Assembly (NCBI GenBank): GCA_030538275.1
Contig: JAUNUH010000008.1
Coordinates: 98,679 to 162,678 of the forward strand
Source: Flavobacteriaceae bacterium
GTDB lineage: Bacteria; Bacteroidota; Bacteroidia; Flavobacteriales; Weeksellaceae
Reading direction: 5' to 3'
DNA length: 64,000 bases
The notes under the pieces are model-generated. The model did not search any database. It saw only the letters and a program-made list of their open reading frames with translations, and was not told the origin of the DNA. A program made the translations under genes and the position numbers. This document shows positions 43,025 to 51,938 of the stretch, piece by piece; within the stretch, counting starts at the first letter, position 1; each line of letters starts with the position of its first letter.

Positions 43025-44959
43025 ATGATACCAACAACTCTTTTAAAATTAGGTGAATGGCAATCCAAAGGACGAAGCGAATGGTACCGTTTTTTGAATT
43101 TTCCGAAAATTGAATATGAAGATAAAGATGGTAATCCCATTAGGAATTACACATTTAGTATCCTGCTAGATTTGGATAATAAAAAAATAATAATTGATCC
43201 TGATAATCTGCGCAGTTACTCCGAAAGTGATGTAGAAAAATTATTTTGCTTAAATATTAAAGGAGGAAATAATAAGGCAGCATATTCGGCTGTGGAGCCA
43301 GGGAAATTTATTCAGATTTATAAAACATTTTTTGGTAAAGAAAATACCAATACTGATCAAGGTGAATTGAAAGAGGCAATTAATAAACTGGATTCAACAT
43401 TGTTAACCTCAGAATTTAAGGAAATACTAAACAGAATTTTCTCATTAAAATCTGAATTCGTTGAACTCTTCACCGATGAAAAATCAAATGGAGAAAAGTA
43501 TATCACTTTTAAAAAAATCAATAGTGAAATAGGATTAGGAAAAAATGACAATATTGTTATAGTTAATGTGCTGATTAAATTCCAAAGTTTAAACCAGGGA
43601 AATCCAACGTACTTTTCTGATATTTTAGAATATAGAAGTTTTCTTGAAAAATCTTATTTAAGCACTCCTATTAAAATTTCAAGACCATCTCAATCACAAG
43701 TATGTTATGTGAGCGGTACTGCAGAAGAAAATGTAGACGGTTTATCACTGAATACACGATACAGCATTAATAAAATGTTTGTCACTGAAACTAAAAACTA
43801 TGCAAATAATTTCGATGATAAAAAATTCAAGAATAATTATCAGATAAGTCAGAACAATCAAGCGAAATTAGATTTAGGCTCGGACTATCTCCTTAATAAT
43901 GGTTACACTGTAACAATTGCTGGGGTCAAACATGTCATCATTCCTCATTTCGGATTTAATTCAGAAATAAATTATGACAAAACTTTAAAGGATATAGATT
44001 TTAATTCCGACTTGCTTTTCAACTTAAATTCATTTGAAAATTTCTCGAGAAGAATTGAAAGGAGAAATAAGGAATTATACTGGATAAGTTATTTGTCATT
44101 TGAATCTGATGGTAATTTCTTCAAAACTACAGGAGAAATAAAGGATGTCAGTTCATTCCATCTTCATAATTTGATTGAAACATTTTTTGAAATTGACCAG
44201 AAATTCAGAGAATTTTCTTTTGTCGATTGGCAGATGGTAATGACGGAATATAAAGAACTTAGAGGTTTTAACTTTAACTCAATTTACGGTATAATCCCAC
44301 AAAGGAAAGATAAGGAAAAAAAGAATCGTCCTTTAGAGTTATTTAAATCAATTTTGGAAGGAAGGGTTGTAAGAAAAGCCAATCTCTATGATTATTTCAC
44401 TGAATTAATTCTTTGCCACTATTATCAGCGCTATAAATCCTATACAAACATTCGGAGTTATGACAAAGAATTTTTATACTTCGCAGTCCGTGATTCGGTA
44501 TATAAATATCTTGCTTTTATTAAATTTTTACAACAATTAAATCTTATTGATATGGATGAGCATACCACAATTAAAACTGCAGAAAATAACTATGAAAAAG
44601 AGGAATTACACTTTTTCAAAGAAATGGGATTAAATGATAATCAAAAAGCAATGTTCTACTTAGGAAGAATGCTGAATAAAGTTGAATATATGCAAAGAGA
44701 AAAAAACAGAACTGTGATTCAAAAAGTTAATTTTGATGGCATGGACAGAGATGATATAGAACGGCTTCGTCTTGGTTTAATTGAGAAAGCAAAGCAGTAC
44801 AATGAAATGAAAAGTGTGATTTTCATTGATCAGAAATTTGTTTCCTTATTTAATTTCAACGCATGGGAAATGAATCCAAAAGAAGCTGTATTTTTTCTAT
44901 TGAGTGGATACTCCTTCATGGCAAAAAAGAACGAAAAATCAGATAATAATAACGAATAA
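43025..44959 (+). CDS. cas8b: Cas8b, large subunit of the type I-B Cascade complex
   Basis: This 644-residue protein has no strong sequence motif that I can point to, as usual for Cas8, but the length and the place directly before cas7-cas5-cas3 fit. It resembles the TM1802/Csh1 type of Cas8b by length and low complexity. QVCYVSGTAEEN (about residue 236) occupies the region where many members carry a zinc finger; only one Cys is left, so no zinc site is expected. The protein is Lys-, Asn- and Glu-rich. In the complex it would recognise the PAM and recruit Cas3. It is separated from cas7 by 12 bases. Confidence 0.82.
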   Translation: MIPTTLLKLGEWQSKGRSEWYRFLNFPKIEYEDKDGNPIRNYTFSILLDLDNKKIIIDPDNLRSYSESDVEKLFCLNIKGGNNKAAYSAVEPGKFIQIYKTFFGKENTNTDQGELKEAINKLDSTLLTSEFKEILNRIFSLKSEFVELFTDEKSNGEKYITFKKINSEIGLGKNDNIVIVNVLIKFQSLNQGNPTYFSDILEYRSFLEKSYLSTPIKISRPSQSQVCYVSGTAEENVDGLSLNTRYSINKMFVTETKNYANNFDDKKFKNNYQISQNNQAKLDLGSDYLLNNGYTVTIAGVKHVIIPHFGFNSEINYDKTLKDIDFNSDLLFNLNSFENFSRRIERRNKELYWISYLSFESDGNFFKTTGEIKDVSSFHLHNLIETFFEIDQKFREFSFVDWQMVMTEYKELRGFNFNSIYGIIPQRKDKEKKNRPLELFKSILEGRVVRKANLYDYFTELILCHYYQRYKSYTNIRSYDKEFLYFAVRDSVYKYLAFIKFLQQLNLIDMDEHTTIKTAENNYEKEELHFFKEMGLNDNQKAMFYLGRMLNKVEYMQREKNRTVIQKVNFDGMDRDDIERLRLGLIEKAKQYNEMKSVIFIDQKFVSLFNFNAWEMNPKEAVFFLLSGYSFMAKKNEKSDNNNE

Positions 44960-44971
44960 AACTTAATTTCT

Positions 44972-45979
44972 ATGAACCCAATTACAAACTCCTCGGACTT
45001 CCTTTTTATTTATGAAGCCATCCAATGTAATCCAAACGGAGATCCCGACCAAGAGAACAAACCCAGAATGGATTACGATACCAAAACCAATTTGGTTACA
45101 GACACTCGTGTGAAGCGATTTATCAGAGATTATCTGAAAAGCAAAAACGAAGATGAGATAATCTTTGTAGATATGGAAGGAAACTCTAAAGTGAGTGTGG
45201 ACAACAAGTTGAAAGCAGTCGTTAGTCGAACGTTTGCAAACGAGAATGAATTGAAAAACATCTTTGTTGACAACGAGGCTTTAAATAAATATCATGAAAT
45301 AATAAAGGGAGCAAAGGACTTTAATGAAGTTTGGAGTAAAATAACTGCGAAAAACTTTGCTAATAAAGAGATAAATTATGAGTTACTGTCTTACCTTATT
45401 AAAGAAAAATTCTTGGACATACGCATGTTCGGGAGCGCTTTTGCAGTTGGTGGATTTACAAAAGCATATACTGGTCCGATACAAATGAACTGGGGATATT
45501 CATTTAATGAAGTAGAATTGATGGATTCAAATTCAATTGTTACTATCATGAATGATGACAGCAGTACTTTCGGAAAAGACTATCGGGTTCATTACAGTCT
45601 CATCGGCTTTAACGGCACAATCAATGCACCGGCAGCCAAATCCACTCAATTATCTGATGAAGATGTTGAAGTCTTCCGAAATGCATTATGGGAAAGTATA
45701 CCTGCGAGTCCAACGAGATCCAAACTGAATCAATATCCAAAATTATATCTTGAGATTATTTATAAAGAAGGGATTTCGAATGGACAGTTTGGAGATTTAA
45801 GAAACTTTGTTACTGTTGAACCCGTTGACGGAAAAACGAAAAAGCAGGTTAGAAGATTCAGGGATTTAAAGGTGGATTTATCTGACTTGCAAAGATTAAT
45901 TGAACAAGATAAAAATGGAAGTCAAATTATTGACAGAGTCATTTTAAAAACGTCTGCAGATTTAGATTTTTCTATTTAA
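44972..45979 (+). CDS. cas7: Cas7, backbone subunit of the type I-B complex (Csh2-like)
   Basis: The 335 residues contain the Csh2-type start DFLFIYEAIQCNPNGDPDQENKPRMD, the NPNGDP motif being diagnostic. TDTRVKRFIRDYLKSK, RMFGSAFAVGGFTKAYTGPIQMNWGYSF and FGKDYRVHYSLIGFNGTINA follow. Several copies would coat the crRNA spacer. It is 20 bases before cas5. Confidence 0.95.
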   Translation: MNPITNSSDFLFIYEAIQCNPNGDPDQENKPRMDYDTKTNLVTDTRVKRFIRDYLKSKNEDEIIFVDMEGNSKVSVDNKLKAVVSRTFANENELKNIFVDNEALNKYHEIIKGAKDFNEVWSKITAKNFANKEINYELLSYLIKEKFLDIRMFGSAFAVGGFTKAYTGPIQMNWGYSFNEVELMDSNSIVTIMNDDSSTFGKDYRVHYSLIGFNGTINAPAAKSTQLSDEDVEVFRNALWESIPASPTRSKLNQYPKLYLEIIYKEGISNGQFGDLRNFVTVEPVDGKTKKQVRRFRDLKVDLSDLQRLIEQDKNGSQIIDRVILKTSADLDFSI

Positions 45980-45999
45980 ACATTATAAACTTCAAAAAG

Positions 46000-46800
46000 A
46001 TGGAGATTATAAGTTTTAAATTAAAAGGAAAATCCGCTCATTTCAGGAAATATTTTGCAAATAACACTGCTTTTAGTTTCAGTATCCCTCCAAGGACTAC
46101 TTTGATGGGTATTGTCGCTGCTGCAATGGGTTTAAGCAGAGATTCATACTATGAAGATTTTTCATCAGAAAATCTAAGATTCGGCATTCGCGTATTAACA
46201 CCACTCAAAAAAAGTTTTCACCGATTGAATTTTATCAGTTTGAAATCAACCGGAGACATGAGCAAAAACTGGTCAAACGATTTTAGAGGAAAAGAAGGAA
46301 GAATTCAAACACCCTTCGAAATAGTCACTCCTTGGAATTTGACAAAAGGTGACGTAGAATACCAAATTTTTGTAACTCCTACAGATTCCGGAAAAGACAT
46401 ATTCAATAAATTTAAAACAGAATTTTTGGCAAAAGACTCCCACTATAATGTTTCTTTAGGAGTTGCCAATTTTAATGCAACAATTTTTAAGAAACAGTTA
46501 ATTGGCACTGAGGCGATCCAGGAAGTTTCATCTACGGAATTTGTATCTATTTCCTCTGCAGTGCCTGTAGAAAAAATTGAAAAGTTTGAGTTTGAAGATG
46601 CTGATTTGCAACAATATAACTTTGTTGAAGAAGATATGCTCCCAGCCGATTTTGTAGCAAATTACAATCGCGAGGTCAGTAAAATGAGTAAGTTACTTTT
46701 TTCAACAACTGACATATCACTTCGTTTAAAATTAAATAGCCCATTTTATAAGGTAATACTAAACGATAAGGAAAGCATTAACATTGTTTTTATGGATTAA
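46000..46800 (+). CDS. cas5: Cas5, type I-B
   Basis: The 266 residues begin EIISFKLKGKSAHFRKYFANNTAFSFSIPPRTTLMGIVAAAMGLSRDSYYEDF; the block PPRTTLMGIVAAAMG is the Cas5 hallmark. In the complex it holds the 5' handle of the crRNA and contacts Cas8. Its TAA stop shares one base with the cas3 ATG. Confidence 0.92.
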   Translation: MEIISFKLKGKSAHFRKYFANNTAFSFSIPPRTTLMGIVAAAMGLSRDSYYEDFSSENLRFGIRVLTPLKKSFHRLNFISLKSTGDMSKNWSNDFRGKEGRIQTPFEIVTPWNLTKGDVEYQIFVTPTDSGKDIFNKFKTEFLAKDSHYNVSLGVANFNATIFKKQLIGTEAIQEVSSTEFVSISSAVPVEKIEKFEFEDADLQQYNFVEEDMLPADFVANYNREVSKMSKLLFSTTDISLRLKLNSPFYKVILNDKESINIVFMD

Positions 46801-49202
46801 TGAAATATTATTCACATAGCAAATTAGATGAAAAAGGAATTCGATTTGGTTCTAAAGAATTAACTGCGCATAATCAAGGAATCAAAAATAGGATTCAGCT
46901 CCTCATTCATGAAAACCTGGGATTCACAAAAGCATCGAATGAAATTATTGAACTATTATTTCATATAGTTGATTTTCATGATTTTGGGAAGCATACTGTA
47001 TTTTTTCAAAATTACTTATTAAACCAAGATCCTATTGATTTAAGGCTTAAAAGACACGCTCAAATCGGGGGGATTCTTTCATATAATCAGTTAAAAACTG
47101 AAAATATCAAGGATGCGTTAATTTCATTGTATATCATTTTCCATCATCATTCAAATCTTAGCGATGTTGATCAACTCATTGGCCGAATAGACAATTTGGA
47201 AACAAAAGATATATTATTAAGTCAATCCAAATCTCTTGAAAATAAACTCAAAGAAATTGAGTCTATAAATCAACTCAAAAACCTAGAGGGATCATGGGTT
47301 TTTGGCGAGTTAGATGATTTGTGCTTGGATTTAGAAGATTATTTACGTGATGATTCCACAATTGAAGATTATTATTTAATCAATTTTTTATTCTCGTTAT
47401 TGATTGAAGGAGACAAAATGGACGCATCTGATACTGAAGTATATAGTTTGGTTCCAATTAACAAAGATTCTGTTGATAATAGATTTGGAAAGCCAGACAT
47501 TGATAAAACATTAGATCTGAAGAATTTATCAAATAATCAATTAAGAAACTTCTGCAGAAATCAAGTTGTTTCACACATTGAAGATGAAAATATTTTAGAA
47601 CAATTTTTATTCACACTTACCGCTCCCACAGGAATTGGAAAGACAATGACAGCATTGGATTTCTCACTAAAATTAAAATCCAAAATTAAAACCGAAACCG
47701 GAATTGAAGCAAGAATTATCTACGGTCTGCCATTTATCAACATCATTGAACAGGCTCTATCCGAATATAAAAAGACTCTTTCTGATGAAATAAAAATCTT
47801 AGGACATTATCAGTTCGCAGATATTTTTGGTGATGAACGGGAAGATGACGAGACTAATTACAATCAAAAATTGATGTTATTGGATACTTGGCAGGCAGAT
47901 ATTGTGATTACCTCTTTTGTGCAATTTTTTGAGACTTTATTAGGAAACAGAAATAAACTTTTGAAGAAATTCAATCATTATGCCCATGCTATTATCATCT
48001 TAGATGAGGTGCAGACACTTGCCTTAGAAAAATTACCTTTAATTGGTAGTGCACTATTCTATCTGACAAAGTTTATGAAATCAAGAGTGATTCTCATGAC
48101 TGCTACCAGACCAAAAATACTGGAACTTGCCAACAAGCATATTCTTAGTTATGAAAATGAAAATGCAGAAGCATTAGAGTTACTCACAGATTTTGAAGAG
48201 GTTTTTGCAGTATTTAACAGGACGAAAATAGTTCCGCTTTTAGAAATACTTAACAATGAAAATAAAACAGAGCAATTTGTTCAAGAAGTTTTTGCTGAAA
48301 AATGGAGCAATCAAAAGTCATGTCTAATCGTATGTAATAATATTCAACGATCTATAGAGGTTTACAATGCTATTGATTCATTTTTAAAAGAAAATGATTT
48401 CAAAAATCCGTTGTTCTATTTATCAACCAATATTGTTCCTGCAAATAGATTAGGAATAATTGATGAGATCAAACAAAAAATGGACAAGTCACCTATCCTC
48501 ATAGCGACACAAGTTGTGGAGGCGGGAGTTGACTTAGATTTTGACATGGGATTTAGAGATATCGGTCCGATCGATTCAATTATCCAGGTAGCCGGAAGAA
48601 TTAATAGAAATAACAACCATGAAAAAAGTGGTGCACCACTTTATATTATTGATTTTGACAGAAAAATAACAAGTATTGTTTATGGTCCCATTGCTTATAC
48701 GCAAGCAAAAAAGGCATTATCAAGAAAATCAGAATTTAGTGAACAGGAATACTTGGAACTTATTACTAAATACTTTGATGATATCTCCGACAGGGAGGCT
48801 TTTGATCAGAGTAAATGTTATTTTGAATCGATGAAAAGCCTTCGCTATATCTCGGCTGTCAAAAACAAATTTCCCATTGGCGATTTTAGAATTATTGAAT
48901 CTTCAGATAAATACAAAAGTGTTTTCATTGAGTTAAATGATGAGGCAGAGATGCTCAGACAGAAGTATGCAGAGAAAATTCAAAACATTATTTCTAAAGA
49001 AGAATTTGACAAAAATTATAAACTGAGGTTTCACCAATATATAATTTCAGTTCCAAAATATTTATGTGATGATTTAAAACAAATAAATGAATGGGATGAT
49101 CATATTTTGGTTCTACCGATGAGTGAAGTTGATTACCGATATAACTTGAAAACCGGTTTTATAAGGAACTATCAATCAGAAAACAAATCATTTGTATTCT
49201 AA
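46800..49202 (+). CDS. cas3: Cas3 nuclease-helicase (HD and DEAD-like domains fused)
   Basis: This 800-residue protein degrades the target DNA once recruited. The N-terminal HD nuclease domain has VDFHDFGKHTVFFQ (His-Asp, about residue 57) and FHHHSNLSDVDQ. The helicase core has Walker A TLTAPTGIGKTMTALDF (about 275), IILDEVQTLALEKLP (DEVQ in place of DEAH, as in many Cas3), VILMTATRP (motif III) and ILIATQVVEAGVDLDFD ... VAGRINRNN (motifs V and VI). All key residues are present, so the protein should be active. It overlaps cas5 by one base, and its stop lies 19 bases before the cas6 ATG. Confidence 0.96.
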   Translation: MKYYSHSKLDEKGIRFGSKELTAHNQGIKNRIQLLIHENLGFTKASNEIIELLFHIVDFHDFGKHTVFFQNYLLNQDPIDLRLKRHAQIGGILSYNQLKTENIKDALISLYIIFHHHSNLSDVDQLIGRIDNLETKDILLSQSKSLENKLKEIESINQLKNLEGSWVFGELDDLCLDLEDYLRDDSTIEDYYLINFLFSLLIEGDKMDASDTEVYSLVPINKDSVDNRFGKPDIDKTLDLKNLSNNQLRNFCRNQVVSHIEDENILEQFLFTLTAPTGIGKTMTALDFSLKLKSKIKTETGIEARIIYGLPFINIIEQALSEYKKTLSDEIKILGHYQFADIFGDEREDDETNYNQKLMLLDTWQADIVITSFVQFFETLLGNRNKLLKKFNHYAHAIIILDEVQTLALEKLPLIGSALFYLTKFMKSRVILMTATRPKILELANKHILSYENENAEALELLTDFEEVFAVFNRTKIVPLLEILNNENKTEQFVQEVFAEKWSNQKSCLIVCNNIQRSIEVYNAIDSFLKENDFKNPLFYLSTNIVPANRLGIIDEIKQKMDKSPILIATQVVEAGVDLDFDMGFRDIGPIDSIIQVAGRINRNNNHEKSGAPLYIIDFDRKITSIVYGPIAYTQAKKALSRKSEFSEQEYLELITKYFDDISDREAFDQSKCYFESMKSLRYISAVKNKFPIGDFRIIESSDKYKSVFIELNDEAEMLRQKYAEKIQNIISKEEFDKNYKLRFHQYIISVPKYLCDDLKQINEWDDHILVLPMSEVDYRYNLKTGFIRNYQSENKSFVF

Positions 49203-49221
49203 ATTCAAAAACGATGACATT

Positions 49222-49890
49222 ATGCACCAACTCCAGATTACGACCATAAAATTCCCTCAAATCCAGTTAAAAACTCGTGATGCACATAAATTAAGAGGAT
49301 TCTTCGGCGAATTATTCAAAGAATACTCACCGCTTCTACATAATCATTTCGCAGACGGAACTTTAAGATACAAGTATCCTGACGTACAATACAAAGTCAT
49401 AAATTCAATTCCGATTTTGATTGGCGTAAAAGACGGAGCAAAACTTTTGCCCGAATTATTTCTTAAAATACAAGAATTAGACATTGATGGCACAACTTAT
49501 CCTATAAATTCAAAAAATATTGAATCCCGAATCGATGAAATTGGGTACACTGATAATTTAATTGAATATGAATTCCAAACCTTGTGGATGCCTTTAAACC
49601 AGGAAAATTATCCTAAATATCTCCAACTGGAAAATGAAAAAGAACAAAGAAAAATGTTGAATTCAATTCTCACGGGTCATATCCTGGGATTTCTACGAAC
49701 TATGGAGGTTGAATTAGAAATCAATCAAAGGATTATGTGCATGACCCATTTGTCTGAAAAATCAACTCAGTTCAAGAACAATCAAATGCTGGCCTTTGCG
49801 GGTACATTCAGTACCAATATATTGCTGCCGGACTTAATTGGGATTGGAAAATCCGTATCAAGAGGATTTGGTACCATAAAAAGAGTCTAA
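49222..49890 (+). CDS. cas6: Cas6 endoribonuclease, crRNA processing
   Basis: This RNase cuts the array transcript within each repeat, leaving an 8-base handle (here predicted as ATTGAAAC). I start at ATG 49222 (MHQLQITTIKF); the open frame from TTG 49192 overlaps cas3 and adds 10 residues. The 222 residues contain DAHKLRGFFGELFKEYSPLLHNHF with candidate His near 18 and 31, and the glycine-rich loop GIGKSVSRGFGTIKRV at the C-terminus, a Cas6 hallmark. This belongs to the short Cas6 type common in Bacteroidetes; the exact catalytic His is not certain. It lies 3 bases before cas1. Confidence 0.88.
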   Translation: MHQLQITTIKFPQIQLKTRDAHKLRGFFGELFKEYSPLLHNHFADGTLRYKYPDVQYKVINSIPILIGVKDGAKLLPELFLKIQELDIDGTTYPINSKNIESRIDEIGYTDNLIEYEFQTLWMPLNQENYPKYLQLENEKEQRKMLNSILTGHILGFLRTMEVELEINQRIMCMTHLSEKSTQFKNNQMLAFAGTFSTNILLPDLIGIGKSVSRGFGTIKRV

Positions 49891-49893
49891 TCC

Positions 49894-50886
49894 ATGCAGA
49901 TATTTATCAACACATACGGCACCTATGTACACGTGAAGGATGAAATGTTTGAGATAAAAGTCAAACAAGAAAAAGGAATTCCTCCAAAAGTAAATCATAT
50001 TGCTGCACATAAAATCACCTCATTCATTATGAGTAAAGGATCTGCAATCAGTACCGATGCGATTTCTCTTGCGCTGAAAAATAACATTGATATTGTAGTT
50101 GTTGAAAACAATGGACACCCAATGGGCAGATTCTGGCACAGTAAGTTAGGAAGCACTACAAAAATCAGGAAAAGGCAATTAGAAGCATCTCTAAATGATG
50201 TAGGACTTTTCTGGATAAAATCCTGGCTTTGTCAAAAATTAGAAAATCAAGCGGATTTCCTCAATGACTTAAAAAAGCATCGCACAAAACTTCATGATTA
50301 TTTATCTGAAAAATGTGATGCAATACTGGAATTAAGATTAAAAATAAACAACTCCGAAGCGGAAACTATTGCCCAAATTGCAGATTCGTTTCGCGGTTGG
50401 GAGGGCTCTGCCGGACGCCATTACTTTGAAGCATTATCAACCTGTATCCCAGAAGAATTCACCTTTAACGGAAGAAGTTTTCGACCGGCACAAGACGAAT
50501 TCAATGCAATGTTGAATTATGCATACGGTATTTTGTATAGCAGAACAGAGCGCGCTCTAATGCTTGCGGGACTGGATCCTTATGTAGGTTTTATGCACAG
50601 GGATGATTATAATACGCTTAGTCTTGTCTTTGATTTCATTGAGCCGTATCGTATTTACGCAGAAAGATATGTCTTTCGGTTATTCAGTGGTAAACGCATT
50701 AACAAATCATATTTTGACGAATTTACGGGCGGAGTAAGCTTGAATACAGAAGGTAAAGCTTTTTTTGTGGGCGATTTTCTTGAATATTTGGACAGTCAAA
50801 AAATAAAATATAAAAACCGGCACCAATCCAGAATGAATGCAATGCAACTCGAAGCGCATTCATTCGCAAACTCTTTATTATCATGA
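49894..50886 (+). CDS. cas1: Cas1 integrase, spacer acquisition
   Basis: The 330 residues carry the metal-binding residues in GWEGSAGRHYFEALS (Glu), YVGFMHRDDYNTLSLVFDFIEPYR (His and Asp) and the alpha-helical core. HRDDY-NTLSLVFDFIEP is diagnostic. With Cas2 it forms the complex that integrates new spacers next to the leader. It overlaps cas2 by four bases (ATGA), so translation is coupled. Confidence 0.97.
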   Translation: MQIFINTYGTYVHVKDEMFEIKVKQEKGIPPKVNHIAAHKITSFIMSKGSAISTDAISLALKNNIDIVVVENNGHPMGRFWHSKLGSTTKIRKRQLEASLNDVGLFWIKSWLCQKLENQADFLNDLKKHRTKLHDYLSEKCDAILELRLKINNSEAETIAQIADSFRGWEGSAGRHYFEALSTCIPEEFTFNGRSFRPAQDEFNAMLNYAYGILYSRTERALMLAGLDPYVGFMHRDDYNTLSLVFDFIEPYRIYAERYVFRLFSGKRINKSYFDEFTGGVSLNTEGKAFFVGDFLEYLDSQKIKYKNRHQSRMNAMQLEAHSFANSLLS

Positions 50887-51173
50887 TAATCTGGGTTTTA
50901 TACGATATACAAAATAATAAAGCAAGAACTAAGGTTTCGAAGATTTGCAAACAAGCGGGCTTATACAGAGTGCAATATTCCTGTTTTCTTGGAACATTAA
51001 ATGATGATCAGAAAGATAGTCTTTCACTGGAAATCAATGAACTTATAAATGAGGAAATAGACAAGGTCTATATTTTCCAAATGAATAAGACTCAATTACA
51101 TGGATGCAAAATGTTAGGTCAGGCATTTGATGAAAAGTTAATAACCGATGAAATAAAATCATTATTTTTCTAA
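50883..51173 (+). CDS. cas2: Cas2, spacer acquisition
   Basis: The 96 residues have the ferredoxin-like start MIIWVLYDIQNNKARTKVSKICKQAGLYRVQYSCFLGTL with the catalytic-type Asp8 and YRVQYS typical of Cas2. It dimerises between two Cas1 dimers as a scaffold. Its start lies in the cas1 stop (ATGA), and its stop shares a base with the cas4 ATG. Confidence 0.96.
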   Translation: MIIWVLYDIQNNKARTKVSKICKQAGLYRVQYSCFLGTLNDDQKDSLSLEINELINEEIDKVYIFQMNKTQLHGCKMLGQAFDEKLITDEIKSLFF

Positions 51174-51745
51174 TGCATTTCTTCCCGTCACAAATAATTG
51201 AATATTTGTATTGTCCCAGATATACTTTTTTCGAATATGTTCTACGTATTCCTCAATTTGAAGAAAAGTATTATAAAGTAAACAAAGGAAGAGATATTCA
51301 TGACCTAAAATTAGAGCAAAACAAAAATTATCTTCGAAAAAAAATTGGAGTAGTAGAAAAATATACTGATCAATATCTTTCTAACGAAAATATCCGAGGA
51401 AAAATAGATGAAGTTTTATTACTTAACGATGGAACAATGGCTCCTTTGGATTATAAATTCGCTTACTGGAATGATAAAATTTATGATACCTACCGCCAGC
51501 AATTGTACTGTTATGCTGTTTTGATTGAACAAAATTTTCAAAAGAATGTAAATCGTGGGTTTTTAGTATATACGCGAAGTAAGCATAAACTAATTGAAGT
51601 TGAAGTTCCCGAAACCGCGAAAACAGAAATAAAAAATAGCATGATTGAAATGGAAAAAATCATTAATAAAAACAAATTTCCTAAATCTACGAAATATAAA
51701 AAAAGATGCTTAAATTGCACATATAGAAATATTTGCATTAAATAG
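51173..51745 (+). CDS. cas4: Cas4, PAM-processing nuclease of spacer acquisition
   Basis: This 190-residue Cas4 has YLYCPRYTFFEY with the first cluster Cys, and RCLNCTYRNICIK with three more at the end: four cysteines for a [4Fe-4S] cluster. The PD-(D/E)xK nuclease core is seen in DIHDLKLEQN, ENIRGKIDEVLLLNDGTMAPLDYKFAYW (Asp, and DYK for D-x-K) and QLYCYAVLIEQ (Gln and Tyr of the RecB-like motif). Cas4 trims prespacers and selects PAM and orientation. It is the last gene of the operon, directly before the leader, which places it next to the acquisition site. Confidence 0.93.
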   Translation: MHFFPSQIIEYLYCPRYTFFEYVLRIPQFEEKYYKVNKGRDIHDLKLEQNKNYLRKKIGVVEKYTDQYLSNENIRGKIDEVLLLNDGTMAPLDYKFAYWNDKIYDTYRQQLYCYAVLIEQNFQKNVNRGFLVYTRSKHKLIEVEVPETAKTEIKNSMIEMEKIINKNKFPKSTKYKKRCLNCTYRNICIK

Positions 51746-51938
51746 ACTTTCCGTATATGAATTTATTTTTAACATACGAAAAAAAGTACATAATTGCCTG
51801 TAGTTATGTCGATTACGAATGCGGAAATATATATTTTAATGCAGAAAAGAAGTTCTTTGACATTTTGAAAATTAGAAAGATAGGAATTGTGATACATACT
51901 GTAACTCTTTATTTTTGCTTACTGGAAAGTAAAATCGA
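51746..51938 (+). promoter_or_regulatory. CRISPR leader
   Basis: These 193 AT-rich bases between the cas4 stop and the first repeat sit upstream of the array in the direction that puts ATTGAAAC at the 3' end of each repeat, the usual type I-B handle. They should hold the array promoter and the site where Cas1-Cas2 integrates. TTGACA at 51857-51862 is the only promoter-like hint. A 69-codon open frame at 51757 runs into the first repeat and is not convincing. Confidence 0.75.

Noticed and set aside
43025..51745. Transposon-associated CRISPR system
   Set aside because: No tnsB, tnsC or tniQ gene is present, Cas3 has an intact nuclease motif, and acquisition genes are complete, so this is an ordinary interference-type locus.
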